A stretch of DNA of 64,000 nt, taken from Rhodospirillales bacterium. GTDB taxonomy: Bacteria; Pseudomonadota; Alphaproteobacteria; Rhodospirillales_A; JACZKS01. Under the pieces are notes generated by a model. It was not told the DNA's origin. It did not search any database and saw only the letters and a list, made by a program, of their open reading frames with translations. How positions within the stretch are numbered: position 1 is the stretch's first letter; every line of letters starts with the position of its first letter. The stretch lies in NCBI GenBank assembly GCA_018648445.1, contig JABGRG010000002.1, positions 30,767 to 94,766 of the forward strand. Reading direction: 5' to 3'. A program made the position numbers and the translations under genes. This document shows positions 56,063 to 64,000 of this stretch, one piece after another.

Positions 56063-56259
56063 TCGTCATCCGGTCCCAGAAGGGCGCGCCAGACGATGCC
56101 CCACAGCAGGTAGCCGCCAAGCGCAATGCCTGCGATCAATGATAACGGCATGACCGGCTTCCACAGGGAGCCGGTCAGGTCATAGTGGCTCCATGCCCAC
56201 ATGGGGCCCCAGATCAGCACGACGACCAAAAATAATCCCAAAAAGAACCGTTTTCGCAT
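56059..56259 (-). CDS. small two-segment membrane protein
   Basis: 66 residues, two hydrophobic segments (7-24 and 38-58) and an acidic C-terminus GPDDD. Overlaps the upstream convergent PanE-like gene by 4 bases and follows the MFS pump by 14 bases on the same strand. No family recognised; may assist the pump. Confidence 0.65.
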   Translation of the reverse strand: MRKRFFLGLFLVVVLIWGPMWAWSHYDLTGSLWKPVMPLSLIAGIALGGYLLWGIVWRALLGPDDD

Positions 56260-56273
56260 GGCTCCTGCCCCAA

Positions 56274-57488
56274 TTACTTCTCAGAGGATTTTGCACCTTC
56301 GGAATTCTTTTTGGCAAGGCCGATGAAGTGGGCGGCTGTGGCCAATACGGCGCCGATGAACATGGCGATGACCAGGGGGCGCGGGCTGTCCGCCATCATT
56401 GATCCGACGACAAAGGACGCGACTGCGCCCAACGCCATTTGCAGAAATCCGGAAAGCCCAGCGGCCGCTCCGGCCATTTTGGGATCGACGCTGACCGCAC
56501 CCGCCATGCCGTTGGGAAAGGAAAAGGCGTGGCCGATACTGATAATTCCCATGGGACCGAACAGGCTAAAGACCGTGACCACGCCCGCCAAATCCATGGC
56601 TAGGCCTATTGCGGCGCCGCCGACGACGAAAACGCAACCCAGCGAGATCATGCGGTCAATTCCGACCTTGGGCGAAACGCGGGCGGAAACGAAATTTCCA
56701 ACCATATAGATGGCGACGATGGGAATGAAATAGAGGCCGTAGTCGCCGGGCGTCAGGCCCAGGATTTCACTAACCACATAGGGCGCGCCGCTCAGGAAAG
56801 ACAGGAAAATGATCGAATTGAAGCTCAACTGAAACGAATATCCGCAAAACTCCCATTTTCGCAGAAGGCGCGCGAAATCGCGTGGGATCGAAAGAAAAGC
56901 GTTGCCGGTGGATTTGACTGCCAACGTCTCGGGAAGCCATTTCCAAATAATGCCAAGCACGATCAGACAGTTCAGCAGAACGAAGATGAAGCTCGCCCGC
57001 CATCCGTAAATATTATCCAGGAAACCGCCAATGGTGGGGGCCACCATGGGGGCGACGACCATGGCCATGGTGATGTAGGCGAGCATGCTGGCGGTGCGTT
57101 CGCGATCAAACCTGTCGCGCACGATGGCGCGCCCCACCACCATGCCGACACAGCCCCCGATGGCTTGCACCAAACGGCCCGCGATCAGCAACCCGATGGT
57201 CGGCGCCGCAAGACAGGCCAACGTTCCAATAAAGTGCAACGCCAGCCCGCCAATCATCACGGGACGACGCCCGTATCGGTCTGAAAGTGGACCGTGAACC
57301 AACTGCGCGCCCGCCAACCCCACCAGATAGAAACTCAGCGTTAATTGTGCCGTGCCGTAGACCACATCGAAATCCGCCTGCAGTCCAGGCATCGACGGAA
57401 TGAAGATGTTCAGCGTCATCGGCCCCAAGGCCGTTGCGGCGATCAGAATCGCCAGCAAGATCCATTGGTCGCGCTCCTGCGTGGGCAT
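56274..57488 (-). CDS. Bcr/CflA-type MFS drug efflux transporter
   Basis: 404 residues from ATG 57488, twelve membrane segments. MFS motif GPLSDRYGRRPVMIGG between segments 2 and 3, and LTLSFYLVGLAGAQLVHGPLSD are typical of the Bcr/CflA subfamily; segments 5-6 include APMVAPTIGGFL. The N-terminus MPTQERDQWILLAILI is normal. The upstream open frame (to 57746) is not used. Directly follows the OYE gene by 13 bases. Confidence 0.9.
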   Translation of the reverse strand: MPTQERDQWILLAILIAATALGPMTLNIFIPSMPGLQADFDVVYGTAQLTLSFYLVGLAGAQLVHGPLSDRYGRRPVMIGGLALHFIGTLACLAAPTIGLLIAGRLVQAIGGCVGMVVGRAIVRDRFDRERTASMLAYITMAMVVAPMVAPTIGGFLDNIYGWRASFIFVLLNCLIVLGIIWKWLPETLAVKSTGNAFLSIPRDFARLLRKWEFCGYSFQLSFNSIIFLSFLSGAPYVVSEILGLTPGDYGLYFIPIVAIYMVGNFVSARVSPKVGIDRMISLGCVFVVGGAAIGLAMDLAGVVTVFSLFGPMGIISIGHAFSFPNGMAGAVSVDPKMAGAAAGLSGFLQMALGAVASFVVGSMMADSPRPLVIAMFIGAVLATAAHFIGLAKKNSEGAKSSEK

Positions 57489-57501
57489 TCTTCTGTGTCC
57501 G

Positions 57502-58626
57502 TTATCGGTTCGCAGGCGGTTTGCCGGGCGGAATCGGGTTGCTCCACAGGCTTGGATGGCTTCTCGTATACTGGTAAGGGTACGGGGCTTCGGCTCCCAG
57601 TTCGGCGGCGGCCTGCCACGTCCAGTGCGGATTGAACAGCATAGGCCGCCCCAGAGCGACCATGTCCGCCTGACCCGTGCTGACAATGGTTTCGGCCTGC
57701 CTTGCGTTGGAAATCTGGCCAACCGCGATGACCGGCATGTCGCCAATTTCAGCCTTAACCTGCTGGGCGAAGGGTACCTGGTAGCCGGGGCCCGCTGAAA
57801 TGGCGGCGTCGTTCACGATACCGCCGGAAGAAACGTGGAAGAAGTCGCACTTGCGTTTTTCCAGTTCCTTGGCAAGCGCGATGGTGTCCGACACATCCCA
57901 GCCGCCGTCAATCCAGTCGGTGGCGGAAACGCGGATACCCAACGGTTTGGCGGCAGGCCACACGGCCCGCACCGCGTCGAACACTTCGAAGACAAACCGC
58001 ATGCGGTTTTCCAGTGATCCGCCATAGTCATCGTCGCGCGTGTTGGAGAGCGGCGAAAGGAACTGGTGCATCAGATAGCCGTGCGCCCCGTGAAGTTCGA
58101 TGGCATCAAATCCAAGGCGATCGGCCCGCTGTGCGGCCTGAACGAAAGCCTGGACGATGTCGTCGATACCGCTCTTGTCAAGTTCTGCGGGGACTGGCCA
58201 GCTTTCCTCGAAGGCAAGGGCCGAGGGCGCCAGCGTTGGCCAGCCGCCTTCCTCGCCCAGTGGTCCCGGCGGCAGACCGCTTCCCGGTCCGCGCACAGCG
58301 CCCTTGCGTCCGGCGTGGGCCAGTTGAACGCACATGGCGGTGTTGCCAAAAGACTTGGCGAACGCCGGGATGCGGACCAGCGCGGCCTCGTTTTCATCGG
58401 AATAGAGACCGATGCATTTGTCGCTGATACGGCCCTCGGGCGAAACCGCGGTGGCCTCGGTGATGAACATGCCGGTTCCCGATACCGCAAACTGCCCCAT
58501 GTGCATCAGGTGCCAGTCGTTAGCGTTGCCGTCATCGGCCGAATAGGTGCACATGGGCGCGATCACGACCCGATTGGAAAGGGTCAGCCCACGCATTATT
58601 AGGGGGGAAAAAAGCGTACTATTCAT
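57502..58626 (-). CDS. Old Yellow Enzyme-family NADH:flavin oxidoreductase (YqjM-like)
   Basis: 374 residues. FMN-barrel with the YqjM-type features MRGLTLSNRVVIAPMCTYSADDG (the cysteine tunes the flavin), AFVQAAQRADRLGFDAIELHGAHGYLMHQFLSPLSNTRDDDYGGSLENRMRF and VAVGQISNARQAETIVSTGQADMVALGRPML. It reduces alkene bonds of unsaturated carbonyls using NAD(P)H. Transcribed with the efflux pump, perhaps for electrophile stress. No dedicated regulator is visible. Confidence 0.92.
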   Translation of the reverse strand: MNSTLFSPLIMRGLTLSNRVVIAPMCTYSADDGNANDWHLMHMGQFAVSGTGMFITEATAVSPEGRISDKCIGLYSDENEAALVRIPAFAKSFGNTAMCVQLAHAGRKGAVRGPGSGLPPGPLGEEGGWPTLAPSALAFEESWPVPAELDKSGIDDIVQAFVQAAQRADRLGFDAIELHGAHGYLMHQFLSPLSNTRDDDYGGSLENRMRFVFEVFDAVRAVWPAAKPLGIRVSATDWIDGGWDVSDTIALAKELEKRKCDFFHVSSGGIVNDAAISAGPGYQVPFAQQVKAEIGDMPVIAVGQISNARQAETIVSTGQADMVALGRPMLFNPHWTWQAAAELGAEAPYPYQYTRSHPSLWSNPIPPGKPPANR

Positions 58627-58707
58627 GACGATCCTGCCAATATTGTTTGTTCAGGCAGGTGATAGCATGAATGCCGGAAGGCTGCCATCCGTGTGATGGC
58701 GTTTCCT

Positions 58708-58884
58708 TTACGCGACTTGGGCGTGCACCGTCCTGCGATGGGCGGGCCAGGATTGCTCTTCATTGGCCGCTGCCGCTTTTGCCGATTGACGCGATTCGTG
58801 GAAGCTGACGACCATATGGGCGGATTCGGTATCCACAACGGCCCAGCCGATGGCCTCCGGGTCAAATACGACGATATGCCGCAT
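58708..58884 (-). CDS. short conserved-looking protein, unknown function
   Basis: 58 residues from ATG 58884, with a strong AAGGAGAA ribosome site. Sequence MRHIVVFDPEAIGWAVVD then a small Ala/Glu-rich helix; no cysteine, no membrane segment. Ends 81 bases upstream of the OYE start. Third-position base use looks coding. I do not recognise the family. Confidence 0.6.
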   Translation of the reverse strand: MRHIVVFDPEAIGWAVVDTESAHMVVSFHESRQSAKAAAANEEQSWPAHRRTVHAQVA

Positions 58885-59062
58885 CGGTCTTCTCCTTGGC
58901 TGCGTGACGTGAAGTCCACCCAATTACTATGCAAAGACCATACCTAAAATTCGGCCGTTTAAGCAGTCGGGAATCCACGATTTTTGATGGGGGATTCACG
59001 CAAAAGCCTGCGGGATTCCCCGCAAGCCAAATCAGGAAAATACGCGAAAAATTTATGAGTGG

Positions 59063-60013
59063 CTAAACCGCGTGGGCAAGGCCGACGAGGGCTGGTGTCT
59101 CGTGGGTGATAAGGTACGTTGGAATGGCCCGCAAATAGTCGGAAAACCGCCCTTTATCCTCGAACCGGCGCCGAAACGCAGCACCATCGAAACCGGCACC
59201 GAGTTTGAGCACAACGCCGCCGCCGATGAAAACCCCTCCACGTGCGCAGAAGGTCAACGCCATATCGCCCGCGAAAGTGCCGAACAGGGCCGAAAACATC
59301 TTCAACGCTTCAACGCAGCAGGGGCACTCGCCCGAACGGCCGCGATGGGCGATTTTTGCCGGTTCGGTGATCGTTTCCACCTGCGCATTGTCGATTTCGC
59401 AAATGGCATCGTAAAGGTTCACCAGTCCCGGACCCGAAACCACGCGCTCGACCGAAACGTTTCCAAAGCGTCGCCGAATGGCATCAATGATTGCCGCTTC
59501 GCGTTCCCTTACCGCCGTTGCGCTCGCATGTCCGGCTTCCGAGGCGACGGCGATCCACTTGCCCTCGCTGTCGCGGATCAGCGCTGCCGCGCCAAGGCCG
59601 GTGCCGGGGGCTACGGCGGCGATGGGGGCGCCTGGAACGGGCTCACCGGAGCCGATGTGCGCGATGTCCGTATCGCCCAGATGTGGGACCGACAGGGTCA
59701 TCGCCTCGACGTCGTTGATCACCCGCAAGCGATCAAGGCCGATGCGCTCGCGCATGTCTTTGGTTGAAAACGACCAGCAGTGGTTGGTTAAATCAATGCG
59801 ATCCCCGGAAACGGCCGAAGCGACGCCAAAGGCTCCGATGGTTGGCTGAATTTCCGGTTGAACGTCGGCCAGGAAGGCCTGAGCCGCCGCAGCCGGGTCA
59901 GCATAGTCCGCGCACGCCAAAACTCGCGTTTGCGTCACCCGGCCGTCGTCCATGGCCAGGGCAAATCGTGCGTTGGTTCCGCCAATATCCGCGATCAGGG
60001 CAGGGGTGTTCAA
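59063..60013 (-). CDS. glk: glucokinase
   Basis: 316 residues starting at TTG 60013. ROK-independent Glk family: [14 protein letters not shown] (phosphate site), [38 protein letters not shown] and [14 protein letters not shown]. Matches E. coli Glk (321). It lies 20 bases after the otsA stop, as an operon. Supplies glucose-6-phosphate, one substrate of OtsA. Confidence 0.93.
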   Translation of the reverse strand: MNTPALIADIGGTNARFALAMDDGRVTQTRVLACADYADPAAAAQAFLADVQPEIQPTIGAFGVASAVSGDRIDLTNHCWSFSTKDMRERIGLDRLRVINDVEAMTLSVPHLGDTDIAHIGSGEPVPGAPIAAVAPGTGLGAAALIRDSEGKWIAVASEAGHASATAVREREAAIIDAIRRRFGNVSVERVVSGPGLVNLYDAICEIDNAQVETITEPAKIAHRGRSGECPCCVEALKMFSALFGTFAGDMALTFCARGGVFIGGGVVLKLGAGFDGAAFRRRFEDKGRFSDYLRAIPTYLITHETPALVGLAHAV

Positions 60014-60033
60014 TTTCTTTACCGTCCGGGAAC

Positions 60034-61413
60034 CTATTCGTATGGCGCTTGTTCAAGGGCTGCAATAAAGGCGTCGCGCCACGTCGTCAAGGTATTGGAG
60101 CGAAGAACTTCCATCATTGATTCCCAACGTTCCTTGCGCTCCTCCAACTCCATGCTCAGCGCGCGGTGGATGGCATCGGCGACGCCGTCGAAGTCGAAGG
60201 GGTTGACCTTAACCGCCCCATCCAACTCGCGCGCCGCCCCGGCAAAGCGCGAAAGCACCAGAACGCCGGGGTCCTCGGGGTCTTGGGAAGCCACGTATTC
60301 CTTGGCCACCAGGTTCATGCCATCGCGCAGCGGCGTGATCAGCCCAACACGGCTGCCCCGATAGAATTCGACCAGTTCCTGCCGATTGAAACTGCGGTTC
60401 AGGTAATTCACCGGCACCCAGTCGAAATCGCCGAATTTACCGTTCAATTGGCCGGCCTCGGTGGCAAGCATTCGCTGGATGTCCTTATATTCGGGCACTT
60501 CCGAACGCGAGCGCGGCGCGATTTGCACCAACGTCACCTGTCCACGGTATTTGGGGTGTTTTTCCAAAAGCCGCTCGAAGGCGTGCAGGCGTTCGACCAA
60601 TCCCTTGCTGTAGTCCAGCCGGTCGACGCCGATCAGCCAGGTGCGGCCATGCGGATGGTCGCGGAAATATTTGGCTTTGTTGGACCGCGCCGGTCGAGCC
60701 CCCAGTTTTTCGAAATCCTCGGTGTCGATGCCGATGGGGAAAATTTCGACCCTGAGCGTGCGACCGAATGCGTGGATCAGATGATTGCCCATAATCCCGC
60801 CGCCCGCCTCGTGCACAATGTAGTCTAGAAAGGCGCGCAGGTCGTTTTCAGTATGAAAACCGACCAGATCGTATGCGCACAACGCTTGCACCAACTCGCG
60901 ATGCGACGGCAGTGCGGTCAGAATCTCCATGGCCGGGAAGGGGATATGAAGGAAGAACCCCATCGGCCTGTCGATCCCGGCGCGGCGCAATTCCTCGCCC
61001 AGCGGAATCAAGTGGTAATCGTGTATCCAGAGAAGATCGTCTTTCTTGAGAAGAGGCAAAAGATGGCTTGCGAACAGCTTGTTGACCTCGTGATAGCTTG
61101 AATAATGCTGCTGGCTGAAGGCAGTGAGGTCCAGGCGGTAGTGGAATAGCGGCCACAACGCCCGATTGGCAAAACCATTGTAGTATTCGGCGTGGTGCTT
61201 TCGCGAGAGGTCCAGGGTTGCGTAAGAGACCTTATTCGACGTCGAAATGGTGGGTTCCGACGAGGTTCGCGGCCCGACCTTACCGCTCCATCCGAACCAG
61301 ACGCCGCCATTTTGTTGTAGAGCGTCCTGCAGGGCGACGGCCAATCCCCCTGCCCGGGCCTTTTTATCCGATGCGACGGTGACGCGATTCGACACGACTA
61401 CAAGCCGACTCAA
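60034..61413 (-). CDS. otsA: trehalose-6-phosphate synthase
   Basis: 459 residues from TTG 61413, after GGGAGGAACGC; a TTG at 61434 would add 7 residues. GT20 features: [52 protein letters not shown], and [22 protein letters not shown]. Makes trehalose-6-phosphate from UDP-glucose and G6P for osmoprotection. No otsB phosphatase is in the window. Upstream, 61414-61614 has no gene. Confidence 0.95.
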   Translation of the reverse strand: MSRLVVVSNRVTVASDKKARAGGLAVALQDALQQNGGVWFGWSGKVGPRTSSEPTISTSNKVSYATLDLSRKHHAEYYNGFANRALWPLFHYRLDLTAFSQQHYSSYHEVNKLFASHLLPLLKKDDLLWIHDYHLIPLGEELRRAGIDRPMGFFLHIPFPAMEILTALPSHRELVQALCAYDLVGFHTENDLRAFLDYIVHEAGGGIMGNHLIHAFGRTLRVEIFPIGIDTEDFEKLGARPARSNKAKYFRDHPHGRTWLIGVDRLDYSKGLVERLHAFERLLEKHPKYRGQVTLVQIAPRSRSEVPEYKDIQRMLATEAGQLNGKFGDFDWVPVNYLNRSFNRQELVEFYRGSRVGLITPLRDGMNLVAKEYVASQDPEDPGVLVLSRFAGAARELDGAVKVNPFDFDGVADAIHRALSMELEERKERWESMMEVLRSNTLTTWRDAFIAALEQAPYE

Positions 61414-61614
61414 AGCGTTCCTCCCTTCTTTCAAATATCACTTGAATAAAAGTAGTTTCTAAAAATCCATTCGCCAAACAACCATCCGCGCGTCGTTTCT
61501 GAACAGCGGACCAAATAGTGCGCAGTTGCGACACGAGTTATTGCTATGATTGGCTTTGAGTATAACACGTTTCCCATAGGTTGGGAAAAACGGCCGAAAA
61601 CCCGTCTGCTTCAA

Positions 61615-61929
61615 CTAGTCCGCGGCGTCCTCGCGCAGCAGAGTTTTGATCGCCAGCGCGTAGAGCTTGCGTTTGTTCTCGTCGTTCAAATCATCAAGGA
61701 TTTTGCTTCTGGCGCGTTGAACTTCCATGGCGCGACGGATCAGTTCGCGGCGCTCCGGCGTCATGGCCACATCCACCGAATGCTGCACTTGCTGCAAATG
61801 CGCCATATGGGCCTCGCGCGAACCTGCGGTCGGTTCGCGCGCTTGACGAATGCGGGCGATGTCCGGGGGCTTGGGAACCGAGCGTTTAGGTTTGCCGCCG
61901 CCGAAGAAGTTTGAAAACGATCCGGCCAT
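61615..61929 (-). CDS. small soluble protein, unknown function
   Basis: 104 residues from ATG 61929 with GAGAGG upstream. Gly-rich N-terminus (MAGSFSNFFGGGKPKRSVPKPPD), then helices with several charged residues (RRELIRRAMEVQRARSKILDDLNDENKRKLYALAIKTLLRE). No signal or membrane segment. No family recognised. The 98 bases between it and the lytic transglycosylase hold no other gene. Confidence 0.65.
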   Translation of the reverse strand: MAGSFSNFFGGGKPKRSVPKPPDIARIRQAREPTAGSREAHMAHLQQVQHSVDVAMTPERRELIRRAMEVQRARSKILDDLNDENKRKLYALAIKTLLREDAAD

Positions 61930-62027
61930 TTCGTGCCTCTCGTTGTGCTCAGCGTCACGATTATAGGCGATCACCGGAAACCATGAATATAGGGGGAATC
62001 CCGTAATGCAACCGAGGCTCCGGTCCC

Positions 62028-62984
62028 TCAGGACGCGTCGGCCGATTTCTTGGCTGAGAGCCGCCAGCGGCGCAGCTGATCGTGGCGTTTGGCGGCGAAA
62101 CGGGCGGTGCGGTTTAGGTCCGGGGCGCTGCCGGTGCGTGCGCGACGGCGGTCAGAATCGGCCTTGACCCTGCGCATGAGGGAAAGATGATTTTTCGCCT
62201 GACCGGCGGCGCGGGATTCTCGCCAGAAGGCCAAATCCTGACGTCGTTGGGTCGCGAAGTCGACCTTTGCCTCGATTTGGCGAGATAAGCGGAATTGCGC
62301 GTTCAACTCGGCGGTTCGCGCCATATCGATGGAAACCAGAGGCGCGCGGGGTAACGCCCGGGTGCGGAATGGTTTGGCCTTGCTGCGGCGGGAATTGGCG
62401 CGCACCATTCGCTCGGGCGTTTTTTCCATCCCATCCCACAGGGCCATTACACGTTCCCTGTAGGCGTTCCCGCGATCCGGCGTCATCGAGTGGTAATACC
62501 CGGCAGCTGTCGGCCAGGATTTTGCGGCCTTGTACAGATTGCTTAGATAGCGACCCGCATAGGCGATATTGGCTGCGGGGTCCATGGCCTGTTCGATGTC
62601 GGCGAACGCGCCACCATGATAGTGAAGGTTGATCTGCATACAGCCAACGTCGATGTTGGTCAGGCCCAGATCCAATAAAGCGTAAACTTCGGCGACAGCC
62701 TCATCCTTACTTTCGAAATAGCGTCCGCGTCCTTCGGCCATAACCGTCCAGGGCCAGGCAAAACTTTCCTGCCTGTCGGGGTTCCAACGGCCGGTTTCGG
62801 CCAATGAGAGCGCCCCCAGCAGGCCACTGGGAATGCCCGTTGCGCGTTCCACCCGTGCGGTCCCTTGGGCGCAAATTTCAGAAGTGTTTTCAACGTGTTG
62901 AGCGGAAACGGAATGGGCAACCTGTGGGCTCGCCAATAACCCTGGCACGAACCCTAGCGCTAACCTGATCCAAAAAATTTTCAC
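62028..62984 (-). CDS. lytic transglycosylase (SLT family) with basic C-terminal extension
   Basis: 318 residues from GTG 62984 (GGAG 8 bases upstream). Signal peptide ending near SVSA, then an SLT/GEWL-like domain with GLLGALSLAETGRWNPD (catalytic glutamate in LAETG), the DVGCMQINLHYHG motif and the GYYHSMTPDRGNAYRERV segment. Cleaves peptidoglycan glycosidic bonds. The last about 100 residues are Arg/Ala-rich and helical (RREDL-like, RLSRQIEAKV), which is unusual and may bind nucleic acid or wall polymers. The frame extends upstream to 63086, but through an unlikely repeat-containing stretch. Confidence 0.85.
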   Translation of the reverse strand: MKIFWIRLALGFVPGLLASPQVAHSVSAQHVENTSEICAQGTARVERATGIPSGLLGALSLAETGRWNPDRQESFAWPWTVMAEGRGRYFESKDEAVAEVYALLDLGLTNIDVGCMQINLHYHGGAFADIEQAMDPAANIAYAGRYLSNLYKAAKSWPTAAGYYHSMTPDRGNAYRERVMALWDGMEKTPERMVRANSRRSKAKPFRTRALPRAPLVSIDMARTAELNAQFRLSRQIEAKVDFATQRRQDLAFWRESRAAGQAKNHLSLMRRVKADSDRRRARTGSAPDLNRTARFAAKRHDQLRRWRLSAKKSADAS

Positions 62985-63032
62985 CGTGCTGTCTCCATTG
63001 CCCGAACACATCGTAGCAAGGGGCGTGCCATG

Positions 63033-63074
63033 TTTTCCCTGCGCCAAGGCGGGTTTTCCCTGCGCCAAGGCGGG
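63033..63074. repeat. 21-bp tandem duplication upstream of the lytic transglycosylase gene
   Basis: Two exact, adjacent copies of a 21-base unit containing CCCTGCGCCAAGGCGGG (63033-63053 and 63054-63074). Lies 49-90 bases upstream of the GTG. Confidence 0.85.
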
Positions 63075-63234
63075 AGAAGCGCGCAACCGATATTATTCTT
63101 TTGAAAAAAAATTCGAACTGCTATTGAAAGTAGCTCGCAAAGGCATCACATGATTGTGTGCAGCGCATGGAAGACGGTCGATTTCGATAGTTTTTCATTT
63201 GCTGCCTTTCTTGGACGTTTCCTCCCAAAACTCA

Positions 63235-63254
63235 GGGCCGCCTTCGGGCGGCCC
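63235..63254. terminator. strong intrinsic terminator downstream of the GNAT gene
   Basis: GGGCCGCC-TTCG-GGCGGCCC, a perfect 8-bp stem with UUCG loop, followed on the plus strand by TTATTTTTT and on the minus strand by TGAGTTTT. It starts directly after the acetyltransferase stop, so it terminates that gene and may also block plus-strand read-through. Confidence 0.85.
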
Positions 63255-63836
63255 TTATTTTTTGTGGGGTGTCGCAATTTCTTTCGGTGTGGCGTTTTCG
63301 CCTGTGCCCAGCGGACGGCGCATGTAAACGCTGTCCACCCAGCGGTCGAACTTGAACCCCACGCCGGGCAGCGTCCCGGCCATTTCGAAGCCCATTTTCT
63401 TGTGAAGCGCGATCGAGGCGGTGTTTGCGGAATCGCCGATGACGGCGATCATCTGGCGATAACCGGCGGCTTCACATTTTTTGATGAGTTCGTTCAAAAG
63501 AATTCCGCCGATCCCGCGCCGGTGCAGCCGCGGAGCTACGTACACAGAGTTTTCAAGGGCGAAGCGATAGGCCGAGCGTTCGCGGAACAGGTTGGCATAG
63601 GCGAAACCGACAACGAGGCCGTCGCTTTCAGCAACCAGATACGGAAGGCTGCGCTCGATTACTTTTTTCCAGCGCCGCGCGATTTCCGCCACGTCGGGTG
63701 GAATTTCCTCAAACGAGGCCATGCCATGGCGAACATGATGGGCATAGATGCCCTGGATGGAGGCAATGTCGCGGGCCTCTGCAGGGCGCACGCGAGGGGC
63801 GATGTTCTCCGTCGATTTGTTTGCCGTGTTCGTCAT
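63255..63836 (-). CDS. GNAT acetyltransferase (phosphinothricin acetyltransferase-like)
   Basis: 193 residues from ATG 63836. GNAT motifs: VRPAEARDIASIQGIYAHHVRHGMASFEEIPPD (as in Pat/YncA proteins), SVYVAPRLHRRGIGGILLNELI (acetyl-CoA site R-x-x-G-x-G) and MIAVIGDSANTASIALHKKMGFEMAGTLPGVGFKF. Relatives acetylate L-methionine sulfoximine, methionine sulfone or phosphinothricin; the natural substrate is unknown. The open frame upstream to 63917 is not required. Confidence 0.9.
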   Translation of the reverse strand: MTNTANKSTENIAPRVRPAEARDIASIQGIYAHHVRHGMASFEEIPPDVAEIARRWKKVIERSLPYLVAESDGLVVGFAYANLFRERSAYRFALENSVYVAPRLHRRGIGGILLNELIKKCEAAGYRQMIAVIGDSANTASIALHKKMGFEMAGTLPGVGFKFDRWVDSVYMRRPLGTGENATPKEIATPHKK

Positions 63837-63946
63837 GATGGGGCGCACAATAAGGAAGGTTGGGAAAAGCGGCAAGGGAGGCTTGCCAACTGCGCGCAAG
63901 GGGGTTAAAAGGCGCATTCCGCGAGCCGGAGACGGTCACGGAAATA

Positions 63947-64000
63947 GGGCGCATAGCTCAGCGGGAGAGCACTACGTTGACATCGTAGGGGTCGCTGGTT
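63947..64000 (+). tRNA. tRNA-Val(GAC), 3' end beyond the window
   Basis: Acceptor start GGGCGCA, D-arm GCTC-AGCGGGA-GAGC, anticodon stem CTACG with loop TTGACAT (anticodon GAC), then CGTAG, and the start of the T-arm (GCTGGTT). The first 54 of about 75 bases are present. Confidence 0.93.

Overview
The window is a GC-rich, densely packed stretch of chromosome from what looks like a free-living alphaproteobacterium, most probably a Rhodospirillales-type denitrifier. The evidence is a nitrous oxide reductase (nos) cluster with extra c-type cytochromes, two TRAP dicarboxylate-type transporters, a Sco1/TlpA copper and thiol set, a COQ10/RatA protein, a very large type-I-secreted RTX protein and the coding style. 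The genus is inference. No phage, IS element, CRISPR array or plasmid function was seen.

Layout. 1-7542: the downstream part of a nos cluster in one orientation: two c-type cytochromes (the first cut by the window edge), a membrane protein, NosD, NosG-like and NosH-like Fe-S proteins, NosF, NosL and NosY. nosZ is not in the window and would lie to the left. This gene set resembles the atypical (clade II) nos clusters. A MenA-like prenyltransferase follows directly. 8473-10633: TlpA-like thioredoxin, COQ10-type START protein, a small DUF2946-like protein and Sco1. 10626-15881: a TRAP transporter operon (dctP-dctQ-dctM) ending in pxpB, divergent from pxpA and an OsmC protein; this looks like 5-oxoproline or related uptake and hydrolysis, without pxpC. 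15883-18929: a second TRAP operon. 19504-25824: a signalling block with an HD-GYP response regulator, a periplasmic-binding lipoprotein and a 1,272-residue hybrid histidine kinase that starts inside the lipoprotein stop codon. 26045-32619: a serralysin-type M10 metalloprotease with thousands of bases of RTX repeats, an inserted module of seven repeats, and an apparent one-base frameshift near the 5' end. 32652-34309: a small exported protein and a lipoprotein built of three copies of a four-cysteine domain. 34319-37312: a two-domain glycosyltransferase and a divergent coiled-coil protein.

37336-50437 is a glycerol-3-phosphate (G3P) island: two DeoR/GlpR-type regulators, UgpQ phosphodiesterase, aerobic GlpD, a second three-gene G3P oxidation unit (GlpA-like, FAD/NAD oxidoreductase, DUF1667), GlpK, and the UgpBAEC importer. 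Palindromes of the TTTTCG-n-CGAAAA type sit between glpR and glpK and, in degenerate form, between glpD and the GlpA-like gene. Import, hydrolysis of glycerophosphodiesters, phosphorylation of glycerol and oxidation of G3P into the quinone pool are all encoded side by side. 50434-54069: a phosphonate-type ABC importer (phnDCEE) on the opposite strand, convergent with ugpC. 54315-63836: RraA-like and PanE-like genes, a Bcr/CflA efflux pump, an Old Yellow Enzyme, an otsA-glk pair, small unknown proteins, a lytic transglycosylase and a GNAT acetyltransferase. The window ends inside a tRNA-Val(GAC).

All four operonic solute-binding-protein genes (two dctP, ugpB, phnD) are followed by a strong inverted repeat before their transporter partners, a consistent arrangement for making more binding protein than membrane components.
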